Shown: in pieces, positions 38,355 to 50,936 of the stretch
How positions within the stretch are numbered: the first letter of the stretch is position 1
Layout of the letters: every line of letters starts with the position of its first letter
NCBI GenBank assembly: GCA_032719365.1
Contig: CM064870.1
Location: forward strand, 43,308,194 to 43,372,193
DNA from: Prinsepia uniflora
Taxonomy: Eukaryota; Streptophyta; Magnoliopsida; Rosales; Rosaceae
DNA length: 64,000 bases
Direction of reading: 5' to 3'
Notes under the pieces: generated by a model
Told to the model about the DNA's origin: nothing
The model's database searches: none
The model's input: the letters and a program-made list of their open reading frames with translations, nothing else
Made by a program: the position numbers and the translations under genes

Positions 38355-38359
38355 GTTTT

Positions 38360-38722
38360 TCTGGATGATGTTTTGGTACTGTTTTCCAGAATTGATTCAG
38401 ATGATGTTGTGGTAATGGCCTACGCGTAGTGCCACTGTGTGAAATGGTTAGTACTTGAGATAGCAATTGGATGAGCGTGATTATGGATTGAAAGAATACG
38501 AGTTACGTTTGTAACTTGGAAAGTTCTTAGTGTGAAATTGCTTAAGAGAATCAAGAGTATACGAGATCCCAGAATTACGTATAAATAAAGTTAAGAGTAA
38601 TAAGGAAAAGAAATTGGAAAGTCAATTACTTTTAAGAAACTTAATCGACCAATTTGAGCATGAACGTAAGATTGGATTTGTTTTAAAATTTCAAAGATAA
38701 TTTTTTTTTAAGGGGAATAGGT
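38360..38722 (+). other. Remnant interior of element F with polypurine tract
   Basis: About 360 bp between E's right TSD and the second F LTR head, continuing F's internal sequence. It ends in AAGGGGAATAGG. Its first codons can be read as a weak LDDVLV phrase, but this is too short to call a reverse transcriptase. Confidence 0.5.
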
Positions 38723-38927
38723 TGTAACGACCAAGATATTCAAGAAAATGAAAATGACGATTTTGTCCCTATAAGGTAAAAATGTTGACTTTTTGACGCA
38801 AATGCTTTTTGGACGATCTGAGAATACCATTACGAAGGTCTCGCGATTCTGAATTCATAAATAGGCTGTATGTCTCACGATTATGAATTCATACTTTTTG
38901 GTTGATTTTCGCGAGTCTTTAAATTTA
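38723..38927 (+). repeat. Second LTR head of element F, shortened
   Basis: It begins TGTAACGACC and shares AAAATGAAAATGACGATTTT with 8156 onward, then switches to sequence like internal position about 10290. The Pack-MULE's left TSD is its last nine bases. Confidence 0.6.
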
Positions 38928-39293
38928 TGCTTATTAGACTAAATACACCAGGAATACGCTAGTCAGTCTTAAAATGCACCAAAAACTACAATTTGCCTCA
39001 ATGTTCACCAGGAACGGTTACACCATCAGAACCGTTGCATCATCCGTCAGTTAAAGTTAGTAACACTATTACATTTGATGACATGGCAGTAATATTACAA
39101 AATTAGTAAGGGTAATTAAGAAATTTGCTTTATTTATTATATTTTCTATTAAAATTATTTTTAAAAAATTAAAACAAATAAATACCCCATCTCCCCAACC
39201 TAACTCACCCGATCATCTCTCTCCCTAGACCTCTAGCCACCGCTCACTGCCCACCCAACCTTCCTGATACCACCCACCCAAAGCTTGGCATGC
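38928..39293 (+). repeat. Left terminal inverted repeat of the Pack-MULE
   Basis: It starts TGCTTATTAGACTAAA and shares with the inverted right end long runs such as ACCAGGAACGGTTACACC and TACCCCATCTCCCCAACC. Confidence 0.85.
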
Positions 39294-39929
39294 TCCACGT
39301 AGTGCTACAACGCATGACGAGTTGAATCTACCAACTAGAAGATCAATAAATTGTCAGGACCCACCCCTAATCCCCCAGGATTAAAGGCTAAATCCTACTC
39401 CCGTCTAACTTACGCATGACACGAAGGCTAAACTGACGTCCAACCTCCAAGTGATATGTAAGTCGGACAAGGGATTCTTGATCCAACCGTCCTTAAAGAA
39501 TCCGGACCTCCCAGAGTGCACCGAACTACTGTGGATCGCGTGTGTGATGTCTCTGTCTCTCTCGACCAACAGCCCGCACCGCAACATCCTGGAGGGTATC
39601 AAAAACATGAAAAGACTGTGAGTGGACAGAAAATAAAGTATGAATTTAAAAACCGTTATCAGAAAACAAAATTACATTTCACCCTCCACGTAAAAACCAA
39701 TGCATGCATATCAGTTCATTTTATGAAACCATATCTCATCAGAAACCATCAACGAAAACCATTATCGAAATTTAAATCCATGTTTCAGCCTCAAATCACA
39801 AATCGATCTCAAAGTACGGGAACTCAGTCCCAAAACTCATCAAATCCAATTCATCCGGGCCACTGCCCAAAACATTCCGAAAATCAGTGAAAAACTAGTG
39901 AAAATATCAATCATACAAGTTTACTCGAT

Positions 39930-40190
39930 CTCAAGTGCGCCCGAGTCTTTAAACTCAAAACCATGGGAAAATAACCAGGCCTTCCCGGGATATCAACGAG
40001 TCTTTAAACTCAAAATACAATCAAAGGCCTCGGGGGGGAGGGGGGGGGGGGGGTATCATAACAGATTCTTTAAACTCAAAACATATCAATCCAGGGCCCT
40101 CCCCCCGTCAATCAATTCGAGTCTTTAAACTCAAAACCAGACCCAGTGGGTTTTTCTTTTTCTTTTTCCGAGTCTTTAAACCAAAAACCA
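39930..40190 (-). repeat. Palindrome array GAGTCTTTAAACTC in G's left LTR
   Basis: About five spaced units with perfect or near-perfect self-complementarity (GAGT..ACTC). The matching array in the right LTR is at about 44800-45040, and related units occur in solo LTR 1. Confidence 0.88.
40032..40053. repeat. Poly-G tract
   Basis: A run of G interrupted by a single A. The right-LTR equivalent near 44895 is shorter, so the tract varies in length between copies. Confidence 0.95.
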
Positions 40191-41664
40191 TTTTTCATTC
40201 AATCAGTGAAAACCACAGAAAATCCACATCGAATTCGAAACGATGATTCCGTAAGCCGGCATCTAGAACCATCGTCCCGAACCCAAATACAGACTTCCTT
40301 TCCAAACCTCGAAAACCAAATCCGAAATCTCATTTCACATGAACAGGGCTCCAAGCCCGAAACCACTTTTCCAAAATCCTTTTTAACTCATTGAAATCAA
40401 ATCATATTTAAAATCCCGAAATCAAACCATTAAAATCATGCTCCAGTCACAAAGAAGTTGAAACCTCGTAAAACGTGCAAACACATAAATATCTCGAAAA
40501 ATGTACAAAACCGTAAAGCATCAAGATCATAAGTCAAATCATAGAATCACTCATGAAAACATATTAAAACATATATGCATGCATCAAGAGTTAGAAAGCA
40601 AAGTCCACTCACAGACCATTCCGACGTCGCCTCGATACGCGCGCACTTACGCCGTTCCTGGCCATTCCGCTATCTTCGGCTTTCCTGAACCTGCCCAAAT
40701 CCCATACTAAGGTCACTAACTACTTCACAATGGTCATACTAAAGCCCCATAATTTTCCTGGATTTTTAACCGAGGCCTAAAACATTCGGACATCCGGAAA
40801 CATATCGATACGATGTCCGATTGACTCGAAACCAGCGCCAAAATGTTCGTTACATCGAATACTTAAAAAGTCGTGTTGAAACCTCCCTCAAATACTGTGC
40901 CATGCGTCCACACGTGACACCCAAAGAGGCTGCGCGTGGGCCTCACGCGCCTAAGCACTGTTCACTGTCTTCTAGCTTGGTCAAACCCGATTAAGTTGAA
41001 CCGGTCCAGTCCGACCGGCCTGGGCGGTTCAACCATACAATTCCCTTAATTTTGATTTAAAACCAATTCTAATCAATCCTACAGTTTCGTCTCAGTCTTT
41101 CTTATCAATTTATCAATTAAAACCGTGAACTTAGGTCCAAAAATTACCTTACAAAACAGGGGTCAAGCTCACGACCATCCTCCCCGCCCCCTCGCTGTGT
41201 CTGCTCTTCCGGCCAAAGTTGGCTCTGGTTTCACCTCCTCTGAACTCAGTTAACCCTTCATATCAACATCCAATTACTCAAATCAATCAACAACCACTAA
41301 TTCGTACCTTGCCATTTTTGAATTGAAAACTTACCAGTTTGGGTTTACCGGCCACCGGCCATGGCGGCCCTCACTTCCACGCTTCCTTGCTACCTAACCA
41401 CCTCAGGAACCTTCCTTAATCAAACAATTCGAACCTCAACCCCTAAATCAAATTTCTTGATTTTTAAAAAGTAACCAGGGGATTCACGGGTTTTTCCCGT
41501 TTTCTTCACCGTCACACGCCATCGTGAGCAGCCGTGATCACCACTAAGTTCCACTCCTCTTCCTTTCTCAATTTTCTTCTCAATCCAAGGGCAATTGAAG
41601 GTGTTTGGAAGCTCAACTACACGGTCATTTCCCCTGTAATCTTTGTTTTTCTTCCTTCACCGTG

Positions 41665-41690
41665 CACACACACACACACACACACACACA
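41665..41690. repeat. (CA)n microsatellite
   Basis: Thirteen CA units in G's left LTR. The right LTR has a shorter version at 46521-46535. Confidence 0.95.
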
Positions 41691-42122
41691 TTGTTTTAAA
41701 AACGGTTTAAAGGGCGGTGATTTGGTTCTAGCACCATCCAGGACCCGCCAGGTGTCCCCAATCATGTGGGCACAATCCCCCAAAATAGCCACATGTCCAA
41801 TTCTAATAGGGCACTGCAAAAATACCAAATTGCCGCTTATCCTTGAAGTTACCATTTTGCCCTTCGTGGTTTCAGACCAAAATCCGAATCTACAAACGCC
41901 CAAAGATAGCGTGCCCCTGTCGTTGTACTCAGGAAATCAAGACCTTCCTAATGGTCCTCGAAATGCGTGCAAGTGACTTGTCATCCAAAAAGTCAACCAT
42001 TCTAGGGGCAAAATCGTCATTTTGCACCGTCCGTCCGAATTTATCCCACTAGTCACTGATTACGTTCATTAATCCGTCATTAACCACTAATCTAATCCCG
42101 ATTTCCGGGACGAATCGTTACA

Positions 42123-44475
42123 ATCTTCCTCCCTTAAAGAATTTCGTCCCCGAAATTTTCGAATCTCGTACTTCCGTACATACCTGGGGAAATCCAACTG
42201 ATCTCACGCCTGAGTCTCCTACCCGGTGTTTAGCACCTGCCAATCCACGGTATCCTGACAGTACCCAAACTGTCACCACATCTTACCCAGTGAATCAACT
42301 CAACCAACTTTTAGTTCATCGAAAGATTGTCCCAATCGCACTGGGGTCATCACAAATCCATCTCGTTCCCGCGATATTCTCGACACCACAAGACAGAGCA
42401 CTCTCTTCAACTGTATGTCCAACATCCAACAACTATTTTGTCATTCTATCCTCCCGATCCACCATATTCAATCCTGAGTAAAAATTACTCCAGTCTCGAT
42501 CCACTCACTCCTATGTGGATCCTACTGCCAAACTTCCGGACCACTGCATCAAATCCAATCGATCGTCTATACCGCACGTCTAGATTGTGGGTTCTCTTCA
42601 ATAACCGCATATCGATCAGTTATAGTCACTTATTTCCCATTTCCCTTCGTCATCCTTCAACGAAATTCACAATGGTCCTCAATCATGTCATCACAACGAC
42701 TATAATCCATCTCGGCGTCCAAGTACTTTTCTACTCCTGAAAACAACACAAGTGTCCACACTTAAAGGGGGTTTACAAATCCTGGCATTTCAACCACGAG
42801 TTTCCTAACTCAACTCTAGCGTATCCACTACACAACCTAATTTCCAACTCGGAATCAACCACAGTATCTTATCATCTTCTGATTCCAAGAGTCCAACCAT
42901 GTTGGAAGTATGTCAACCTTTTCCAACCATGGAATTCACTCAGCAACATGCATACCACCATTAGACAAACCGTCCAAACGTCCACTCCACTATCCTTAGA
43001 CAATCCTCAACTTTTACGGATCACGACCACATGTCCGTACCCAAACCAACTCGCCAACCAACTCACATGTCGGTTAACACCGTGTACGTATATCCAAAAA
43101 TGGTATCAATCATCACTCCTTCTGATGATCGCATCACATCTTTCCCGAGGTTCCACTCCAAGCACCTGCTAGGATACGAGTCACCAACTCTCGGCATCCT
43201 CAATCACTGACCTCGAATGCCCCAGTTACCACTCTCGAAGTCGCCACTCACTCAGTATCATCCTCGGCACCGGCCGACATATACTAACGTGCCAGGGAAA
43301 AAGTCTACTAGTACCAATCTCTCGAGCGGTCAACCCCGACCATTCAATCCTAGCCCGATCCAACACAAAGCCTAGGTCCACCACGCTTCCGCTGCGCTAC
43401 TCTGATCAACCAACAACATCCTGATCCTTTGTCTTGATACATGACCTACCAATGGTCATCAAATCTCCCAGCTCGAGTTAACGGTCCCAGTCCATCAGTT
43501 CCGATCCTCTGATCCTATATAGTTAAACCCTTATCCCTCGCTCGGGTCGGGGAAACGAACCTCCCTTAGAGTCCAATACTCTGAGTACCCAACACTGGAC
43601 TCGTCTAGAGTCGTCCATCAACCATTCCCTACCTTGGCTGCGCCTAGTAACACCATCCCAATCGGGCCGTAAGTCGACCCAAGCCACAACCAATAATTCA
43701 GGTGTCCGACACTATGCACTTCCTCAGGGTTCCTCTCCAAGGAACTCACAATCCAGCCCTAGTCCTTCCACGGGGTTTCTTAAATCTTCCCCGTCGTCCG
43801 GGTTATCCAAACCCGCAACTGCCACTGGTTCACCACCACCTTACCACTCGGGTCGCCACGCCCGACTAAGACCATTCCTTATCGTAACTCTACTCACCAA
43901 CATTAACCAGTATGCATCGCAAGGGGGCATCCCTCTAAGCTCAAGTAGTTCCTACACCCTAAGCATCCGGCTACTCGTAGTTGTACAAATACAAGCTGGA
44001 ACATTCTGACCAAAAGGGTCACCAATCCATACTGTCATCATCCAAACGTCATCCGGCCTAACCGGCCACCATCAATCAGCCTCCTTCGCCCACGTATCTC
44101 ACTAGCTCAACGGGCTACTCTCGGGCCCCACATGCCAACCAACCTACTCATCCGTAGCTCACCAGCTACCATCCAGGCTAATCCTCCTAGCAAACATCCG
44201 ACCCTATGGTTAAACCACCGAGCACCTCTAGTGCGAAACACGTTAACTATTCCGGTCCTAAGCCGACGTACATCATACCTCGTACCGCATACCGAGCGAC
44301 TCTCATCTTGACACTAACAATCACTGCTAACTAACCGCACTATCACTATCGCATCTAGGTTGCTGACGGGCTGTTCCGCGTCGAGACATCACATCCACAA
44401 TAGCATCATACCACCCAAGTCGACGAAACAACGACTCTGGGAACCAAACCTCGCGTAGAACACGCGAAACCTCGC
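42123..44475 (-). other. Internal region of element G, no gag-pol recognised
   Basis: The left edge carries the inverted polypurine tract and the GGGGACGAAATTCTTTAAGG block also seen in B and C. The rest is C-rich on plus with only short open frames. No protein family was recognised. Confidence 0.7.
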
Positions 44476-44485
44476 TCTGATACCA
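44474..44485 (-). other. Primer-binding site of element G (tRNA-iMet)
   Basis: GCTCTGATACCA on plus is the complement of TGGTATCAGAGC and lies two bases before G's right LTR. Confidence 0.88.
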
Positions 44486-44487
44486 AT

Positions 44488-47150
44488 TGTTAGGACCCAC
44501 CCCTAATCCCCCGGGATTAAGGGCTAAATCCTGCTCCCGTCTAACTTACGAATGACACGAAGGCTAAAACCAATGCATGCATATCAGTTCATTTTATGAA
44601 ACCATATCTCATCAGAAACCATCAACGAAAACCATTATCGAAATTCAAATCCATGTCTCAGCCTCAAATCACAAATCGATCTCAAAGTACGGGAACTCAG
44701 TCCCAAAACTCATCAAATCCAATTCATCCGGGCCACTGCCCAAAACATTTCGAAAACCAGTGAAAATATCATTCATACAAGTTTACTGGATCTCAAGTGC
44801 GCCCGAGTCTTTAAACTCAAAACCATGGGAAAATAACAAGACCTTCCCTGGATATCAACGAGTCTTTAAACTCAAAACACAATCACATGCCTCGGGGGGG
44901 AGGGGGGGTATCATAACCGAGTCTTTAAACTCAAAACATATCAATCCAGGGCCCTCATCCCGTCAATCAATCCGAGTCTTTAAACTCAAAACCATATCCA
45001 GTGGGTTTTTCTTTTTCTTTTTCCGCGTCTTTAAACCCAAAACCATTTTTCATTCAATCAGTGAAAACCACAGAAAATCCATGGTCGAATTCGCAACGAT
45101 GATTCCGTAAGCCGGCATCCAGAACCATCGTCCCGAACCCAAATCTAGACTTCCTTTGCAAACCTCGAAAACTAAATCCGAAATCTCATTTCACATGAAC
45201 AGGGCTCCAAACCCGAAACCACTTTTTTGAAATCCTTTTTAAATCATTGAAATCGAATCATATTTAAAATCCCAAAATCAAACCATTAAAATCATGCTCA
45301 AGTCACAAAGAAGTTGAAACCTCGTAAAACGTGCAAATACGTAAATATATCGAAAAACGTGCAAAACCGTAAAGCATCAAGATCATAAGTCAAATCATAG
45401 AATCACGTATGAAAACATATTAAAACATATATGCATGCATCAAGAATTAGAAAGCAAAGTCCACTCATAGACCATTCCGACATCGCCCCGATAAGCGCGC
45501 ACTTACGCCGTTCCTGGCCATTCCGCTATCTTCGGCTTTCCTGAACCTGCCCAAATCCCATACTAAGGTCACTAACTAATTCACAATGGTCATACTAAAG
45601 CCCCATAATTTTCTTGTATTTTTAACCGAGGCCTAAAACATTCGAACATTCGGAAACATATCGCTATGATGTCTGATTGACTCGAAACTAGCGCCAAAAT
45701 GTTCTTTACATCGAATACTTAAAAAGTCATGTTGAAACCTCCCTCAAATACTGTGCCACGTGCCCACACGCGCTGCCCAAAGAAGCTGCGCGTGGGCCTC
45801 ACGCGCCTAAGCACTGTTCACTGTCTTCTAGCTTGGCAAACCCGATTAAGTTGAACCGGTCCAGTCCGACCGCAGTGGGTGGTTCAACCATACAATTTCC
45901 TTAATTTCGATTCAAAACCAATTCTAATAAATCCTACAGTTTCGTCTGAGTCTTTCTTATCAATTTATCAATTAAAACCGTGAACTTAGGTCCAAAAATT
46001 ACCTTCCAAAACATGGGTCAACCTCACGACCATCCCCCCCGCCCCCTCGCTGTGTCTGCTCTTCCGGCCAACGTTGGCCCTGGTTTCACCTCCTCTGAAC
46101 TCAGTTAACCCTTCAGATCAACATCCAATTACTCAAATCAATCAACAGCCACTAATTCGTACCTTGCCATTTTTGAATTGAAAACTTACCAGTTTGGGTT
46201 TACCGGCCACCGGCCATGGCGACCCTCACTTCCACGTTTCCTTGCTACCTAACCACCTCAGGAACCTTCCTTAATCAAACAATTCGAACCTCAACCCCTA
46301 AATCAAATTTCTTGATTTTTAAAAAGTAACCAGGGGATTCGCGGGTTTTTCCCGTTTTCTTCACCGTCACACGCCGTCGTGAGCAATCGTGATCACCACT
46401 AAGTTCCACTCCTCTTCCTTTCTCAATTTGCTTCTCAATCCAAGGGAAATTGAAGGTGTTTGGAAGCTCAACTACACGGTTATTTCCCCTGTATTCTCTG
46501 TTTTTCTTCCTTCACCGTGTACACACACACACACATTGTTTTAAAAACGGTTTGAAGGGCGTTGGGTTGGTTCTAGCACCATCCAGGACCCGCCAGGTGT
46601 CCCCAATCCTGTGGGCACAATCCCCCAAAATAGCCACATGTCCAATTTTAATAGGGCACTGCAAATAGACCAAATTGCCCCTTATCCTTGAAATTACCAT
46701 TTTGCCCTTCGTGGTTTCAGACCAAAATCCGAATCTACCAACGTCCAAAGATAGCGTGCCGCCTGTTATTGTACTCAGAGAATCGAGAAGTTCCTAATGG
46801 TCCTAAAAATGCGTGCAAGTGACTTGTCGTCCATAAGGTCAACCATTTACCCCTATTCCATCAAAATTACCAAAGTACCCTCAGACTTCTGAACGTCATA
46901 ACTTTTCTCTCGGTTGTCAGAATCGGACGTGCCACTTGTCTATGAACTCGTGACGTCCCAAACTACGTCACCGTCACCGGTCAAGGTCCATTTGACTGCC
47001 CGAACAAAAAGTCAACATTTCTGCCCATTCTAGGTGCAAAATCGTCATTTTGCACCGTCCGTTTGAATTTGTCCCACTAGTCACTGATTACCTTCACTAA
47101 TCCGTCATTAACCACTTATCTAATCCCGATTTCCAGGACGGGTCGTTACA
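44488..47150 (-). repeat. Right (5') LTR of element G
   Basis: It runs from TGTTAGGACCCACCCC to GGACGGGTCGTTACA. One arm survives with a single change (GTCCACTCATAG, 45459-45470). The other arm fell in the 150-bp deletion. Confidence 0.88.
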
Positions 47151-47180
47151 TAAATTACCTAGCGACGAGCTTGAATCCGC

Positions 47181-47676
47181 ATGCCTCCTCTCAAGAGATT
47201 CAGGCTCATGCAACAGAAACATCAACAGCACCTCCATGAAGATCCCTCTTCAGCCTCATCGTGCCTTCCAGAAAAGAAAATAAAGGAGGCACGGCTTCAG
47301 CCTATTCCACTGGACCCAATAGCCACCGCCCTCATGGCTATCTCTACCTATTTATTATTGCCAAGAAAAAGGTTTGGGTCATAGTTAGAAACAGAGAAGA
47401 AGTTCATTCCTGAAAATGATTTCAACCAAGCTATTGGAAATTACGAAGAAGTGAAAAGCCATAAAAATCCAAGGAATGAGGAAGAAAATGAAGAAGAAGA
47501 AGAAGATGATGGGATTGTTTGTAATATTTGTAAAAGCATAGATGGAGACCCATCAAATCCAAATGTGTTATGCGATGGGTGTGATCTGATGGTTCACACC
47601 AGCTGCTATGGCAATCCCCTCACAAAATGTATCCCCGAGGGTGATTGGTTCTGCTTGTAATGCCCACTTTCTTCTC
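47181..47676 (+). pseudogene. Captured fragment of a JADE-like PHD-finger gene
   Basis: The reading begins MPPLKRFRLMQQKHQQH, which I recognise as the N terminus of plant PHD-finger proteins of the JADE/BRPF-like group. It continues through an acidic linker (NEEENEEEEEDDGIVC) into a C4HC3 finger with CDGCDLMVHTSCYGN and GDWFC. A frame slip near LPRKRF is followed by a TAG at 47382. A TAA falls between the last two zinc-binding Cys codons (C-L-stop-C at about 47660), one C-to-T step from a Gln codon. Intact relatives bind modified histone tails and run several hundred residues further. This copy could not make the full finger. It lies inside the Pack-MULE together with the J-domain piece, so it was probably copied from a gene elsewhere. 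Confidence 0.8.
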
Positions 47677-47861
47677 AATCCAATGATTCTGTAGATTTGC
47701 CTTTCTAGATTTCTTCTTTATTATTGGGTATATCGACTACGCTTGTGTAATTTTTTCTTGTCTTGAATTTCTATGAATTGTTAGACTAATTTTGTGATTG
47801 TAGTCTTTTTTTCTTGTTTTTATTTTTCATCGATAGAATCTTGTAATTTGTAATTTTAGAC
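47677..47861 (+). other. Spacer between the two captured fragments
   Basis: It is T-rich and intron-like or UTR-like, with no recognised coding content. It probably includes intron or 5' UTR sequence brought along with one of the captured genes. Confidence 0.4.
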
Positions 47862-50800
47862 ATGGATGGATTTATCGATCATGATACAGTACTTGGTTTA
47901 CCGTCTAGGGAGGAAAGCTCCAAGCTGACTAAAGAAGATATTTCAAAGGCATACAAAGTAAAGGCCTTGGAGTAGCACCCTGACAAGAGGCCAAATGATC
48001 CCAATGTAACGACCCGTCTCGAAATTTCATGATTATCGAGATTAATTGATGATTAATCGAGAATTATCAGGACTAATCGGGATTAGTCGAGACAAAATGA
48101 CGATTTTGCCCCTCTTTGCCCCTAGAAGGGAAAAATGTTGACTTTTGACCCAAGAGGTCAATTGCTCATGGACCGAGGTCCAGTACGTAGATCAAGGGAT
48201 TAAGAGTTCGTAGATAGGCGGAACATCAGATTTGGACGTTGTACGGGGAAGTTATGTGTCTAGAACGGTTCGATCGGATTTTACAGTTACAAGTTATTCG
48301 AGGAAGTTGAATTTTAGTTTGATTTTAATGGGACCCAAAATATCCCATTTGGACCAATGGATGAAGGACAAGTGTCACTCATCCCATTGGCCCATCACCC
48401 CACATTCATGCATCTCTTTCTCCCCCTTTTCATTTCCTTCTACCCGTAACCCTTCCCCATTTTATCTTTTTCTTCTGGCACTGGCTGAGAGAGACAGAGA
48501 GTGAAAGTGAGGTAGAGAGGCCATGAGAGGCGGCCGAGGACGGCAGAGTTGCGGTGGTTGGTTGGAAAACCCTGAGAAAAAAGTAAATCGTGAACCAGTT
48601 TATGTTTGAAATTCAAACTTTGATTTTTGGACATTTAGAAGCTGTTCTGAAGCCTTGCTCGTGTTCTCTGAGTTTGGACGAGTTCATAAGGACCAAAATG
48701 GAAGATTTTGGACCACTGGAAAGCCCTGGAAGGAAGTTCGAAGCTTGGCTGTGAGGAGTCGACCTTGGTTCACGTTTGTGAGGTACGTTTTTACAGTTTT
48801 GAGGTAGTAGATCTATTCCTGGGAGTGAGACGAGTGTCTAGGAAGAAAAATAGAGGAAAATGTTCAAGATTTGAGGGAGATATGGCCTGTTCAGGGTCAT
48901 AGGTCAAACAACCCGTTATAGTGAGTCGGATCGACCCGTCGAGAGGTTGACTACCATCTTGTTAGGCCACATGGACAACCAAGTGGTGACACGTGGCAAG
49001 AGGTCAGGACTTGTAAGCATTGATGTGGCAAGTCCATGTCAGCACTGTCAGACCACGTGGACTAGTGAGGTGGTGCCACATTGCAACGTGTCAGAGAGTT
49101 GTCAAATTGTCAGGCTAATATGTCAGGTGACATTGCAGTACATGTGGCAGTGATGACATCATCAGTGATGTCAGCATGATATCGTCATGTGACATGAGGC
49201 ACATGTAAGAGGGTGACACGTGGCGGCAGTCAGGGAGTGCCACATGGTAGGCTGTCAGAGCTGTCAGTTGCCAGGCTGACATCAGTAGGTGACGTCAGCA
49301 GTGACGTCAGTAGGTGACGTCAGCAATGATGTCAGCTATGGCTGACATCATCGTTGACCCGATGCATGAGAACTTTGACCAGCGCGTGTGCATGAATTTT
49401 GAGGTCAAATTGGTCTTGTTCGAAAGGTTTCGACGATCTGAATTCAATGGTGGTGGTTTTAGGTCGATCAGAGATTGTTTAGTTAGTATTTTGGAGGCTT
49501 TTCTCCTCAAGAAGCGTGTTCGAGACACGTTTACTGTTCCGAAGTTTTTGAGGGTTTATTGTATGGACTTATATGGATTGTTAGTGACCATTGGGTGTGA
49601 TTTGGATAGGCCCGGATGTTTCAAGACTTCTGTTTAGCTTACGACGTAGATTTTGAGCGTGCAACGTAGACTGTTTGTGAGTGGACTTTGATTTATAAAC
49701 GTGGATTGTTTTAATGATTTTATGAGCATGGTTTGAAATACAAGGTTTTCATATTGCTTTGAATGATGAATTGCATAAAAAATTATATATTGGTTTGATC
49801 ATGGTTTGAAAATGAAAGATTTTACGGATTTGAGTGAAAATGGCATTTTGGGCTTGAGACGTAGTTGGATAACGATTTTGACTTAGATTATAGTAAAATG
49901 TGAATTTGAGCAATGATTTGAATAATGGAATGATTTTGAGTATTGTGAAATGAGGCTTGGACAATATTTTTACGATGTTTGTGGAAATTTTTTTTTGGGC
50001 GGAGACCCTTTGCAAAACAACTGATTTGATTTGAGATACAAAAATTTATGAAAATATGTTTCCACTGTGTTTACTATGACCATTCTCCGTGATGATTGAT
50101 ATGACTCCGGTAGGAATGTGTTTTCCCGGAGAGGGCATCCGGTCGTGAATATGTTTCCTTGGAGAGGACCCTTTGATATATTGCTCGCCACCGGGATGCG
50201 CTATGTCCTCTTGGAGAAGTCACGATGCACTGCCTTTGTCGAGCAGCTGTGAGAGGATTGACTCAGGAGTGCTTATGATGTATATTGAACGTGGGCCGTA
50301 GATGTGTTCACGGCGACATCCTTGGACGTGAGCTGTCCTGGAACTTATTTGCACGCGTTGCTTGGGTATCGTGACTGATGCTGATATGATGGTATGAGAC
50401 AGATGTGGGATATGACGATCGATCAAGATTTTGATTTATTGCTTTGTGTCCAGATATTTTTACATGGGTTGGTTTTACGATGAAAACCTTTATTTTCATA
50501 TGTATTGTTTTACTTGGAAGAAATATTTTAATTGTTTATGCATGCATGCTTTATAAAACGAAGGGTTAAATGATGATTTCGGAAATTGGTTTTCCAAACT
50601 GTTTATTTTTGTCCACTCACACTTTTTCTTGGTTTTGACACCCTTCAGGTTGATCGCGGATGCGGGCTGTGATAGAAACTGAGGTATCATATGAAGTTGC
50701 GTACTTTGAAAACCCCTGAGTGGGTCACAGTAGTATCTCTGGTCTGACATGTGGTGTCAGACGGGAGCAGGTCATCCCATGTTAATCCTAGGGGATTAGG

Positions 50801-50898
50801 GATGAGACTTGTCTACCCATGATAAATTCCAAAGTCACAATGCATTCTACAAGATACTCAAGGACGAAAAGCAGACGAGAATATTTAATGGTAACTAA
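47862..50898 (+). pseudogene. Captured fragment of a DNAJC17-like J-domain gene, split by a solo LTR
   Basis: The first part (47862-48004) reads MDGFIDHDTVLGLPSREE and KLTKEDISKAYKVKALE, then a stop (TAG where relatives have a Leu codon), then HPDKRPNDP. This is the start of a J domain with the HPD tripeptide intact, of the type found in plant DNAJC17-like splicing-associated proteins. After solo LTR 3 the reading resumes at 50818 with HDKFQSHNAFYKILKDEK, the last helix of the same J domain, and ends at TAA 50896-50898. The two halves abut after removal of the LTR with about five bases lost. The fragment covers only the N-terminal domain, lacks the C-terminal part and holds a stop, so it is non-functional. 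Confidence 0.8.
48005..50815 (+). mobile_element. Solo LTR 3 (2.8 kb) inside the J-domain fragment
   Basis: It starts TGTAACGACCCGTCTCG and ends ATGAGACTTGTCTA. The flanks are CCCAA (48000-48004) and CCCAT (50816-50820), an imperfect TSD with a small flank deletion. Arms TGTGAGTGGAC (49676-49686) and GTCCACTCACA (50611-50621) form a perfect 11-bp pair. A stem-loop GTCTGACA/TGTCAGAC lies at 50742-50762. The tandem palindrome array is nearly absent. A stretch rich in TGACGTCAG, GTGACATC and CACGTGGCA words lies at about 48960-49370. Confidence 0.85.
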
Positions 50899-50936
50899 GT
50901 TATAAGCGATCCCAACAGAGAACCATGAAAACCCAA

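Larger units (their letters stand above)
39352..42122 (-). repeat. Left (3') LTR of element G
   Basis: It reads TGTCAGGACCCACCCC to GACGAATCGTTACA on plus. CTGTGAGTGGAC is at 39616-39627 and GTCCACTCACAG at 40603-40614, about 1.0 kb apart. Between them lies the GAGTCTTTAAACTC array (about 39930-40190) and a G run. A (CA)n tract is at 41665-41690. Confidence 0.88.
39352..47150 (-). mobile_element. Element G: minus-strand gypsy-type LTR element, non-autonomous
   Basis: TSD TAAAT at 39347-39351 and 47151-47155. In its own sense: 5' LTR 47150-44488, primer site, internal 44475-42123, polypurine tract, 3' LTR 42122-39352. The LTRs differ by an approximately 150-bp deletion in the right one (near 44570) and an approximately 180-bp segment present only in the right one (near 46850-47030). 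They are clearly older than B's. The interior is only about 2.35 kb with no retroviral domains recognised. Confidence 0.88.

Noticed and set aside
38360..38400. LDDVLV reading as a reverse transcriptase active site
   Set aside because: It is too short, with no flanking reverse transcriptase motifs in any frame.
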